NCBI RefSeq assembly: GCF_936925435.1
Contig: NZ_CAKZHQ010000010.1
Location: 1 to 37,874 of the forward strand
Length of the DNA: 37,874 nucleotides
Reading direction: 5' to 3'
Source of the DNA: an uncultured Ramlibacter sp.
Lineage (GTDB): Bacteria; Pseudomonadota; Gammaproteobacteria; Burkholderiales; Burkholderiaceae_C
Part shown: positions 17,726-25,633 of the stretch, piece by piece
Layout: each line of letters begins with the position of its first letter
How positions within the stretch are numbered: the stretch's first letter is position 1
The notes under the pieces: model-generated
What the model was told of the DNA's origin: nothing
What the model saw: the letters and a program-made list of their open reading frames with translations, nothing else
Database searches by the model: none
Position numbers and translations under genes: made by a program

Positions 17726-18298
17726 ATGTCCATCGAGCCCACGGTCCTGATCGTCCCCGGCCTGCGCGACCATGTGCCGGAGCACTGGCAGACCGTGCTC
17801 GCCGCCCGCCTGCCGCGGGTGCGTACGGTGGCGCCCATGGGCCGCGAGAACCTCGATCTCGCTGGCCGCGTTGCCGCCATTGAGCGCGAGGCGCAGGCCG
17901 TCGGCGCTCCCATCGTGATCGTCGCGCACAGCGCCGGCACCATCTCGGTGGCGCACTGGGCCCGCACAACGCGCCTGCGCGTGGCAGGCGCCCTGCTGGC
18001 CACACCGCCGGACTTCGAGCGCCCCCTACCCGAGGGCTATCCCAGCCTGGCGCAGTTGCAGGCCCATGGCTGGCTGCCCGTGCCGCGCACCGCCCTGCCC
18101 TTCCCCAGCATCGTGGCGGCCAGCCGCAACGACCCTCTGGCCGGCTACGACCGGGTGGCGGACCTGGCCAGCGACTGGGGCAGCGCCCTGGTCGACCTGG
18201 GCGAGGTGGGCCACCTCAATCCCGCTTCCGGTTTCGGCCCCTGGCGCCGTGCCGAAAGCCTGCTCAAGCACCTGATCACCGGCGTCGCCGCCGTCTGA
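17726..18298 (+). CDS. RBBP9/YdeN-type alpha/beta serine hydrolase
   Basis: A small cytoplasmic alpha/beta hydrolase of 190 residues. It begins with the family motif VLIVPGLRDHVPEHWQ. The nucleophile is Ser69 in AHSAGT, the acid is probably the Asp in ASRNDPLAGY and the histidine is in VGHLNPASGFG, the typical C-terminal motif of the RBBP9/YdeN group. Members are serine hydrolases of mostly unknown substrate. Its start lies one base after the BKACE stop, so it is translationally coupled and may hydrolyse an ester or thioester intermediate of the same pathway. Confidence 0.9.
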   Translation: MSIEPTVLIVPGLRDHVPEHWQTVLAARLPRVRTVAPMGRENLDLAGRVAAIEREAQAVGAPIVIVAHSAGTISVAHWARTTRLRVAGALLATPPDFERPLPEGYPSLAQLQAHGWLPVPRTALPFPSIVAASRNDPLAGYDRVADLASDWGSALVDLGEVGHLNPASGFGPWRRAESLLKHLITGVAAV

Positions 18299-18333
18299 CG
18301 CGCGCCGCGCGCCTGTTCCCCTGGAGAGTCCCC

Positions 18334-19305
18334 ATGTCCCACGCCATTCGTCTGACCCAAACCGGCGGCCCCGAAGTCCTGGAGTACCAGGCCGTCACCG
18401 TCGGTGAGCCCGGCCCCGGCGAGGCCCGCGTGCGCCACACCTATGTCGCCGTCAATTTCATCGACATCTATTTCCGCACCGGGCGCTACCCGATGCCCCT
18501 GCCCAATGGCCTGGGCTCGGACGCCGTCGGCGTGGTGGAAGCGATCGGTCCCGGGGTCACCGAGGTCAAGCCGGGCGACCGCGTCGGCTACCTGCTGGGG
18601 CCGCAAGGCGCCTACAGCGACCTGCGCGTGATGCCCGCCGGCGTGTTGATCCCCTTGCCGGACCATGTCTCCGACAGCACAGCGGCGACATTGATGATGA
18701 AGGGCATGACGGCGCAGTACCTGTTCCGCCAGGTCTATCCCTTGCAGGGCGGCGAGACCATCCTGTACCACGCGGCCGCAGGTGGCGTTGGTCTGATCGC
18801 CTGCCAGTGGGCCAAGGCGCTGGGCGTGCGCATGATCGGCACCGTCAGCACCGACGCCAAGGCGGAGATCGCGCGGGCCAACGGCTGCGCCGAAGTGATC
18901 GTGACCTCGCGCGAGGACATCGCCGCGCGGGTGCGCGAACTGACCGACGGCAAGGGCGTGCCTGTGGTGTACGACTCGGTGGGCAAGGACACCTTGCAGG
19001 CCTCGCTGGACAGCCTGCAGGTGCGCGGCAGCCTGGTGAGCAACGGCACCTCGTCCGGGCCGGTGGTGATCGACACCATGCAGCTGGCCATGAAGGGGTC
19101 GATCTGGGTCACGCGGCCGGCCATGGTGCATTACGCGACGCCGCGCGCCAACATGCTGGCCATGGCCGAGGAGCTGTTCGACCTGGTGGGCAGCGGCGAT
19201 ATCCGCAGCGAGCCCAGCCGCACCTACGAGCTGGCCCATGCCGCCGAAGCACACCGCGTGCTCGAGTCGCGCCAAAGCACCGGTTCCATCGTCCTGGTGC
19301 CCTGA
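18334..19305 (+). CDS. NADPH:quinone oxidoreductase, zinc-independent MDR family (QorA-like)
   Basis: The 323-residue protein belongs to the quinone oxidoreductase branch of the medium-chain dehydrogenase/reductase superfamily. Seen are the N-terminal catalytic domain (VAVNFIDIYFRTGRYP, typical of QorA), the NAD(P)-binding Rossmann motif HAAAGGVGLIACQWAKALG near residues 145-163, and the SNGTSSG segment. Zinc ligands of alcohol dehydrogenases are absent, as in Qor. It reduces quinones or enones with NADPH. In this operon it could reduce an unsaturated intermediate. It starts 35 bases after the hydrolase, preceded by CTGGAGAG. Confidence 0.9.
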   Translation: MSHAIRLTQTGGPEVLEYQAVTVGEPGPGEARVRHTYVAVNFIDIYFRTGRYPMPLPNGLGSDAVGVVEAIGPGVTEVKPGDRVGYLLGPQGAYSDLRVMPAGVLIPLPDHVSDSTAATLMMKGMTAQYLFRQVYPLQGGETILYHAAAGGVGLIACQWAKALGVRMIGTVSTDAKAEIARANGCAEVIVTSREDIAARVRELTDGKGVPVVYDSVGKDTLQASLDSLQVRGSLVSNGTSSGPVVIDTMQLAMKGSIWVTRPAMVHYATPRANMLAMAEELFDLVGSGDIRSEPSRTYELAHAAEAHRVLESRQSTGSIVLVP

Positions 19306-19337
19306 AAACTGCTTCCTCTTCCAGGCAGATTCCTCCC

Positions 19338-20690
19338 ATGCAAACCCCTTCTTCCGCAGCCGCGCCCGCAACAGCCGACGGCTACCTGTTCGGCCGCGGG
19401 CCGGCCTGGTTCGCATTTGCGATGTCGCTCGCGCTCATGGTGGTGGACTACGTCGACCGCCAGATCGTGGTCTCGCTGTTCCCCTTCATCAAACGCGAAT
19501 GGGGCCTGTCCGACACCCAGCTGGGCAGCCTGGTGTCGGTGGTGTCGCTGACCGTGGGTCTGGGCTCGCTGCCGGTGGCGCTGTTCGCCGACCGCGTCAG
19601 CCGGGTCAAGTGCATCGCCGCCATGGCAGCGCTGTGGAGCCTGGCCACGATCTCGTGCATGTGGACGCGCAATTTCACCCAGCTTCTGGCGGCGCGCGCC
19701 CTGGTCGGCGTGGGCGAGGCCGGCTACGGCTCGGTCGGCGCCGCCGTGATCGCCAGCCACTTCCCGGTGCGCATGCGCGGGGCATTGCTGGCGGGCTTTT
19801 TCGCCGCCGCCTCGGTCGGTTCGGTGCTGGGCGTGATGCTGGGCGGCGCCATTGCCGCGCGCTGGGGCTGGCAGGCCGCCTTCGGCGTGCTGGGCCTGCC
19901 CGGTCTGGTGCTGGCCCTGGTCTACCTCAAGGTGCGCGACTACCCGACCGTGCAGCTGACACCGGTGCTCGACCGCGCCACGCGCAGCCCGGGCGAGGTC
20001 GCGCTGCACATCGTCCGTGCCCTGGCGCGCTCGCCCACCATGCTGTGGGTCTGCATCGGTGGTGCGGCCCAGCTGGTGGTGGTGTCGGCCGTCTGGTCCT
20101 GGCTGCCCAGCTTCCTGAACCGGGTACACGGCCTGGCGCCCGAGCGGGCTGCGGTCGTGGCCGCCCTGGTCGTGCTGGGCGGCGCCGCAGGCAGCGTGCT
20201 GTGGGGCGCCGTGGTGGACCGCGCCGGCAAGCGGCGGCCGGCCCGCAAGCTGCACGCGATGGCGGTGTTGTGCCTGCTGTCGCTGGCGCTGCTGGTGGCC
20301 GCCTTCGGGGTGCACAGCTGGCTTCCGGCGGCGCCATCCTGGCTGCAGCTGGCCCTGGTCGCCGCCGGCGGCTTCGTCATGACCTGCACGGTCGGCCCGG
20401 TCTCGGCCGTGGTGATCGACGTCGTCCATCCGGGCGTGCGTGCCACCGGCGCCTCCGTGCTGGCCCTGTTCCAGAACCTGTTCGGCCTGGCCCTGGGGCC
20501 GGTGGTCGCCGGCCTGCTGTCCGACGCCTTCGGCCTGGAAGCGGCGCTCACGGCCGTGCCGCTGTTTTCCCTGCCTGCGGCCCTGGCCATGGTGCTGGCG
20601 GCGCGCACTTACCAGGACGATGCCGAACGCGCCAGCGCGCCGCCGCAGGCGCCCGTCAACCCCGCCGCGCAGCCGGCCACGGCCCCCTGA
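19338..20690 (+). CDS. Major facilitator superfamily transporter
   Basis: A 450-residue inner-membrane transporter with about twelve hydrophobic segments in two halves. The loop 2-3 signature reads LFADRVSRVKCIAAMAALWS. DYVDRQIVVSLFPFIKREWG in the first segment is characteristic of the organic-anion/sugar-phosphate (ACS, Spinster-like) MFS proteins that carry aromatic or other organic acids. Helix 5 shows GWQAAFGVLGLPGLVLAL. The C-terminus is a short Ala/Pro-rich tail. The ATG at 19338 follows CTCTTCCAGGCAG; an extension upstream lies inside the oxidoreductase gene. It most likely imports the pathway substrate. Confidence 0.9.
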   Translation: MQTPSSAAAPATADGYLFGRGPAWFAFAMSLALMVVDYVDRQIVVSLFPFIKREWGLSDTQLGSLVSVVSLTVGLGSLPVALFADRVSRVKCIAAMAALWSLATISCMWTRNFTQLLAARALVGVGEAGYGSVGAAVIASHFPVRMRGALLAGFFAAASVGSVLGVMLGGAIAARWGWQAAFGVLGLPGLVLALVYLKVRDYPTVQLTPVLDRATRSPGEVALHIVRALARSPTMLWVCIGGAAQLVVVSAVWSWLPSFLNRVHGLAPERAAVVAALVVLGGAAGSVLWGAVVDRAGKRRPARKLHAMAVLCLLSLALLVAAFGVHSWLPAAPSWLQLALVAAGGFVMTCTVGPVSAVVIDVVHPGVRATGASVLALFQNLFGLALGPVVAGLLSDAFGLEAALTAVPLFSLPAALAMVLAARTYQDDAERASAPPQAPVNPAAQPATAP

Positions 20691-20709
20691 CAAGACAAGG
20701 ACAATCGAG

Positions 20710-22338
20710 ATGAACGCATCCATGATGCAGCAGCCGCTGCTGGTCTCCTCCCTGCTGATCCACGCCGAGCGCCACCACGGCGAGCAGGAAGTGGTGTCGC
20801 GCCGGGTCGAAGGCGACATCCACCGCTATACCTACCGCGACCTCGCGGCGCGCTCGCGCCAGCTGGCCAACGCCCTGCAGGCGCTGGGCGTGGGCTTTGG
20901 CGAGCGGGTGGCCACGCTGGCCTGGAACGGCCACCGCCACATGGAGCTGTACTACGCCGTCTCCGGCTCGGGCTCGGTGCTGCACACGCTCAACCCTCGG
21001 CTGCACCCCGACCAGGTGGTGTGGATCGCCGAACATGCGCAGGACCAGGTGCTGTTCTTCGACCTGAGCTTTCTGCCCCTGGTCGAGGCCGTGGCCCACC
21101 GGCTGCCCGGCGTCAAGGCCTTCGTCGCCATGACCGGCCGCGCCCACATGCCGGCCAAGGCCGACATCCCCAACCTGCTGTGCTACGAGGAGCTGGTGGC
21201 CGCCCAACCCGACACGTTCGCCTGGCCGCTGTTCGACGAGAACAGCGCCAGCTCGCTGTGCTACACCTCGGGCACCACGGGCAACCCCAAGGGCGCGCTC
21301 TACAGCCACCGCTCCACGGTGCTGCATTGCTACGCCAGCGCCCTACCCGATGCGCTGAACGTGTCGGCGCGCGAGGTCATCCTGCCGGTGGTGCCCATGT
21401 TCCACGTCAATGCCTGGGGCCTGCCCTACGCGGCCTGCATGGTCGGCGCCAAGCTGGTGCTGCCCGGGCCCTTCCTGGACGGCAAGAACCTGTATGAGCT
21501 GTTCGAGCGCGAAGGCGTGACCCTGTCCGCCGGCGTCCCCACCGTGTGGCAGGGCCTGCTGGCCCACGTGGAAACCAACGGCCTGAAGTTCTCCAGCATG
21601 CGCCGCACCATCATCGGCGGCTCGGCCTGCCCGCCGGCCATGATGCGCGCCTTCCAGGAGCGCTATGAGGTGAGCGTGCTCCATGCCTGGGGCATGACCG
21701 AGTTGAGCCCACTGGGCACGGCCTGCGTGCTCAAAGCCTCGCAGGAAAAGCTGCCGGCCGAGCAGCGCCTGGCGATCCAGGCCAAACAGGGCCGTGCCGT
21801 GTTCGGCGTCGACATGAAGATTGTCGATGAGCAGGGCCAGACCTTGCCGCATGACGGCAAGGCCGCTGGCGAACTGCTGGTGCGCGGCCCCTGGGTGATC
21901 GCCAGCTACTTCAAGGGCGACGGCGGCGATCCCCTGGTCGACGGCTGGTTCCCCACCGGCGACGTGGCCACCATCGACGCCGACGGCTTCATGCAGATCA
22001 CCGACCGCAGCAAGGACGTGATCAAGTCCGGCGGCGAGTGGATAGGCTCGATCGACCTGGAGAACATCGCGATGGCCCACCCGGCGGTGGCGCTGGCCGC
22101 CTGCATCGCCGCTTCGCATCCGAAATGGGACGAACGGCCGCTGCTGGTGGTGGTACGCAAAGCCGGCGCCGAGGTGACGCGCGAACAGCTGCTGGCCTTC
22201 TACGACGGCAAGATCGCGCGCTGGTGGACCCCCGACGACGTGGCCTTCGTCGACGCCATCCCGCTGGGCGCCACCGGCAAGGTCCAGAAGAACAGGCTGC
22301 GCGAGATCTTCCGCGAGCACCGCCTGCCCACCGCCTGA
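20710..22338 (+). CDS. Acyl-CoA synthetase (AMP-binding, medium/long-chain fatty acid type)
   Basis: This enzyme activates a carboxylic acid with ATP and CoA through an acyl-AMP. The 542-residue sequence has the AMP-binding signature [19 protein letters not shown], the [10 protein letters not shown] motif, the hinge [16 protein letters not shown] and the catalytic C-terminal Lys524 in [16 protein letters not shown]. It most resembles the AlkK / methylthiopropionyl-CoA ligase (DmdB) group of medium-chain enzymes. The ATG at 20710 follows CAAGGACAATCGAG. In this operon it may activate the substrate or a product of the BKACE or dioxygenase step. Chain length and substrate cannot be read from the sequence. 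Confidence 0.92.
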   Translation: MNASMMQQPLLVSSLLIHAERHHGEQEVVSRRVEGDIHRYTYRDLAARSRQLANALQALGVGFGERVATLAWNGHRHMELYYAVSGSGSVLHTLNPRLHPDQVVWIAEHAQDQVLFFDLSFLPLVEAVAHRLPGVKAFVAMTGRAHMPAKADIPNLLCYEELVAAQPDTFAWPLFDENSASSLCYTSGTTGNPKGALYSHRSTVLHCYASALPDALNVSAREVILPVVPMFHVNAWGLPYAACMVGAKLVLPGPFLDGKNLYELFEREGVTLSAGVPTVWQGLLAHVETNGLKFSSMRRTIIGGSACPPAMMRAFQERYEVSVLHAWGMTELSPLGTACVLKASQEKLPAEQRLAIQAKQGRAVFGVDMKIVDEQGQTLPHDGKAAGELLVRGPWVIASYFKGDGGDPLVDGWFPTGDVATIDADGFMQITDRSKDVIKSGGEWIGSIDLENIAMAHPAVALAACIAASHPKWDERPLLVVVRKAGAEVTREQLLAFYDGKIARWWTPDDVAFVDAIPLGATGKVQKNRLREIFREHRLPTA

Positions 22339-22340
22339 GC

Positions 22341-23354
22341 ATGCTGGCGGCCCTCCCCCTGCCGGCCTGGGCCGGCCAGCTGCGCCTGCTCGCGCCCGGC
22401 CTGCTGGCCAGCGCCGTCGTGGCCACGGCCGCGACCTTTCTGTCCCAGCACTACGGCGCGCCGGTGATGCTGTTCGCGCTGCTGCTGGGCATGGCCATGG
22501 CCTTTCTGTCCACCGACGGCCCCTGCCGCCCCGGCATCGAGTTCGCCGCCCGCCAGGTGCTGCGCGTGGGCATCGCCCTGCTCGGCCTGCGCATCACCCT
22601 GGCCCAGGTCGTGGCGCTGGGCTGGGGCCCGCTGGGCCTGGTCCTGCTGTCGGTGGTACTGACCATTGCCGTGTCCATCGTGGCAGCCCGCGCCATGGGC
22701 TTCCAACGTCTGTTCGGCCTGTTGACCGGCGGCGCCACTGCCATCTGTGGCGCATCGGCGGCCTTGGCCCTGTCGGCGGCCTTGCCGGCGCATCCGCAGA
22801 AGGACCGCGCCACGCTGTTCACCGTGATCGGCGTGTCGGCCCTGTCGACGCTGGCCATGGTGGCCTATCCGATGCTGGTGCGCGCCCTGGACCTGGACGA
22901 GCGCACGGCGGGCCTGTTCCTGGGCGTCACCATCCACGACGTCGCCCAGGTCGTGGGCGCGGGCTACAGCTTGTCGACCGAGACCGGCGACACCGCCACC
23001 CTGGTCAAGCTGCTGCGGGTGGCGATGCTGCTGCCGGTGATCGTGCTGGCCACCGTGTTCACGCGCCAGGCCGGTGCTGCCGGCGGCGGCGAACGGCCGC
23101 CATTGCTGCCCTGGTTCGCGGTGGCTTTCGCGCTGCTGGTGGGGGTCAACAGCACAGGCTGGCTGCCCGTCAGCCTGGCAAGCACGGGCACGGACGTCTC
23201 GCGCTGGTGCCTGGTGGTGGCCATCGCCGCCATCGGCATGAAAACCCATTTGAAGGAACTTGTGACGGTCGGCATCAAGCCGGTTGTCCTGATGGTGGGC
23301 GAGACCGTGTTTCTCGCTCTTCTGGCCTTGCTGCTGTTGCGGTGGCTTGGCTAA
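22341..23354 (+). CDS. YeiH-family putative sulfate exporter (UPF0324)
   Basis: A 337-residue membrane protein with about ten hydrophobic segments. It carries the YeiH/UPF0324 hallmarks: LRVGIALLGLRITLAQV, LTGGATAICGASAALALSA, FLGVTIHDVAQVVGAGYS and IAAIGMKTHLKEL. This family is annotated as a putative sulfate exporter because some members accompany sulfonate (cysteate, taurine) breakdown genes and are thought to remove sulfate or sulfite; direct proof is limited. It starts two bases after the ligase stop. In the same operon as a TauD-type dioxygenase it hints that the pathway may release sulfite, though it could equally export another anion. Confidence 0.88.
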   Translation: MLAALPLPAWAGQLRLLAPGLLASAVVATAATFLSQHYGAPVMLFALLLGMAMAFLSTDGPCRPGIEFAARQVLRVGIALLGLRITLAQVVALGWGPLGLVLLSVVLTIAVSIVAARAMGFQRLFGLLTGGATAICGASAALALSAALPAHPQKDRATLFTVIGVSALSTLAMVAYPMLVRALDLDERTAGLFLGVTIHDVAQVVGAGYSLSTETGDTATLVKLLRVAMLLPVIVLATVFTRQAGAAGGGERPPLLPWFAVAFALLVGVNSTGWLPVSLASTGTDVSRWCLVVAIAAIGMKTHLKELVTVGIKPVVLMVGETVFLALLALLLLRWLG

Positions 23355-23380
23355 TGCACACTGGACCCAAGGAGACCGCC

Positions 23381-24361
23381 ATGAACCCATCCCATCTGTC
23401 CCGCCGCACCCTGCTGGCCGGCGCCGCGCTGGCGCTGACTGGTGTCGGCGCGCAGGCCCAGACCTGGCCGGCCAAGCCGATCCGTATCGTCGTGGCCGGG
23501 CCCGCTGGCGCCAACGCCGACATCATCGCCCGCACGGTGGCCGACGGCCTGAGCCGCGAACTGGGCCAGCCCGTGATCGTCGATCCCAAGCCGGGCGCTG
23601 CCGGCGCGATCGCCACCGCCGAACTGCTGCAGGCGCCGCGCGACGGCTACACCTTCATGGTCGGCGTCAATTCGCTGGTCAGCGAGATCCCGCACATCGT
23701 CAAGCTGCGCTGGGACATGGCCAAGGAACTGCGTCCGGTGGCCGAACTGGCGCGCGGCGGCCTGGTGCTGGTGGGCAACCCGGGCTTTCCTGCCAAGGAC
23801 CTCAAAGAGCTGGTGGCCCATGCCAAGGCCCATCCGGGCAAGGTCAATTACGCCTCCTACAGCGCCGGCACGCTGTCGCACGTGCTGGGCCTGGCGCTGA
23901 ACCAGGCGGCCGGCATCCATCTCGAACACGTGGCCTACAAGGGCTCGACGCCGGCGCTGGCCGACGTGATGGGCAACCACGTGCCGCTGATGTTCGACGC
24001 CGTCCCGACCTCGCTGCCGCTGATCCGCAGCGGCAAGCTCAAGGCCTTTGCCGTCAGCACGCCGCGCCGCACGCCGTTGCTGCCGGACGTCCCGACCTTC
24101 GCCGAGCTGGGCTACCCCACGCTGGAAGCCCTGGCCTGGATGGGCCTGTGGTCCACGCCCGATGCGCCGGCCGCGGTCCAGGAGCGCGTTCGCGCTGCCA
24201 CGCTCAAGGTGCTGGCCGATCCGGCCCTGCGCCAGCGCATGCAGGACACCGGCTTCGACGTTGGCCAGCCGCGCACGCCGCAAGAGATGGAAGCCGGCCT
24301 GAAGGCCGACTACGAGCGGGTCGGCGCGATGTTGAAGGCGATCAACTTCAAGCCTGAATAA
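23381..24361 (+). CDS. Tripartite tricarboxylate transporter (TctC/Bug) substrate-binding protein
   Basis: The 326-residue product is a periplasmic binding protein of the Bug/TctC family, which is greatly expanded in Burkholderiales. The N-terminus, SRRTLLAGAALALTGVGAQAQ, is a signal peptide with a twin-arginine-like SRRTLL motif. The mature protein has the family features WPAKPIRIVVAGPAGANADI, DPKPGAAGAIA, and LEHVAYKGSTPAL. The ATG at 23381 follows AAGGAGA at 23369-23375. No tctA or tctB membrane genes are nearby, so it must work with membrane subunits encoded elsewhere or act as a sensor. It is the last gene of the catabolic run and converges on the hydrolase gene with only four bases between stop codons. 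Confidence 0.93.
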   Translation: MNPSHLSRRTLLAGAALALTGVGAQAQTWPAKPIRIVVAGPAGANADIIARTVADGLSRELGQPVIVDPKPGAAGAIATAELLQAPRDGYTFMVGVNSLVSEIPHIVKLRWDMAKELRPVAELARGGLVLVGNPGFPAKDLKELVAHAKAHPGKVNYASYSAGTLSHVLGLALNQAAGIHLEHVAYKGSTPALADVMGNHVPLMFDAVPTSLPLIRSGKLKAFAVSTPRRTPLLPDVPTFAELGYPTLEALAWMGLWSTPDAPAAVQERVRAATLKVLADPALRQRMQDTGFDVGQPRTPQEMEAGLKADYERVGAMLKAINFKPE

Positions 24362-24365
24362 CGGC

Positions 24366-25574
24366 TTACTTGCCGTCGAACCAGGCCTTCCACTGGGGAA
24401 CAGCAGTCGCGAATGTGCCGCGGTGGTCGGTCGCACCGGTGGAAATGGCCTCGACCTGGGGATTCCCCGCGCCCATTCCCTGGGCATAGGTCTGCGCAAT
24501 GCGGCCGACGCCCGTGGTGACGCCCTCGTCGCGTTCGCCGTAGAAGTTGCGCACCGGCGAGCGAACCACCCAGCGATAGGCTTCGGTCGTGCCAATGAGC
24601 TTGCCGTACGGCGAGTTGCTGAAGAACTTCGGATCGAGGTACTCCGGGCGCACCAGCTTGCGCAGCTCCGGGATGGCCGCGGCGTCGAACGGCTGCCGTT
24701 GGTAGGCCTTGAGCGATGCTTCGTAGTACGGGTCGGCCAGCACCGAGCGTGCCAGCCCTGGCATGCCGTGGTAGTTCTCGAAGGCGAACGCCGTGAGGAT
24801 GACGATGCTGTTGAGCCAGGGTGCATCGGTCGGTCGCGGAAAGCTGAGCGCGCCGGCGAGCAGCGCGAACATGTCGAGCGGCGCGGCGGCAGTGGCAGTA
24901 GCGCGCACGGGCAGGTCGATGGCCTCAAGCTTCTGGAGGAAGGCCATGGCCACGAATCCCCCCTGCGACCAACCGGACAGGAACAGCTTGTCGCTGGCGA
25001 GCTTCATGTGGTCGAGCACACTGCGGCTGGCCATGAGCATGTCGTGGCTGGCCTGCTGGTGGCTGCCTTTGACCATGTAGCCCTCCGGTGCCGTCGACGT
25101 TCCGAGCCCGAAGTAGTCGGCGCCGATCAGGACATAGCCCTGCCCCGCGAACTGGGCGATCATCAGCTGCGTCTCGGGCGACTGCTCGGGAAAGGACGGG
25201 ACTTGTTGCCGGCCGTACACGGTGCCGTGCTGGTAAGACACCATGGGGAATGTCGGGCCGCCCGTTTCAGGAATCGCCAGCAGGCCAGAAGCGGTGATCG
25301 GCCGGTTGGCCTGTTCAGGCACGACCGAGCCATAGCTGACCCGGTAGAGCCGCACCGCATTGCGCGCCGGCGTGTAGTCGACCTTGACACCGAAAAGCTT
25401 GGGCGTATCAGTTTGCAGGATGGTGTTGAGCCGGTCGACGTCCCAACGCGCCAGAAATTGGTAGGAGACGCCGGAACTCACCCGCACAGGCGGCTCGCTT
25501 TGGGCGGAAGCGGGCGACGCGAACGTTGCCAGCAAGGCACCGAGCAGCACGAACGTGCGAACGAGATGGATCAT
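24366..25574 (-). CDS. Secreted alpha/beta hydrolase (secretory lipase-like)
   Basis: The 402-residue protein has a signal peptide (LVRTFVLLGALLATFASPASA, cleavage near 24). The alpha/beta hydrolase core has nucleophile Ser203 in FLSGWSQGGF, a probable acid in FYGERDEG and a histidine in GATDHRGTF close to the C-terminus. YQHGTVYGRQ fits the oxyanion region, and YVLIGADYFGLG is typical of secretory lipase-like and related hydrolases. It probably cleaves an ester outside the cytoplasm. TAGGAG precedes the ATG. It is the fifth gene on the strand of the DUF1302 operon, 59 bases after the MMPL gene. It looks less GC-rich than its neighbours (33 of 60 bases in 25381-25440), so it may have joined the cluster separately. 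Confidence 0.85.
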   Translation of the reverse strand: MIHLVRTFVLLGALLATFASPASAQSEPPVRVSSGVSYQFLARWDVDRLNTILQTDTPKLFGVKVDYTPARNAVRLYRVSYGSVVPEQANRPITASGLLAIPETGGPTFPMVSYQHGTVYGRQQVPSFPEQSPETQLMIAQFAGQGYVLIGADYFGLGTSTAPEGYMVKGSHQQASHDMLMASRSVLDHMKLASDKLFLSGWSQGGFVAMAFLQKLEAIDLPVRATATAAAPLDMFALLAGALSFPRPTDAPWLNSIVILTAFAFENYHGMPGLARSVLADPYYEASLKAYQRQPFDAAAIPELRKLVRPEYLDPKFFSNSPYGKLIGTTEAYRWVVRSPVRNFYGERDEGVTTGVGRIAQTYAQGMGAGNPQVEAISTGATDHRGTFATAVPQWKAWFDGK

Positions 25575-25633
25575 TCCGGCTCCTATCCTCTATGGCCCCA
25601 ATGGCCAGGTCCGGAAGATGATATTTCATTTGT

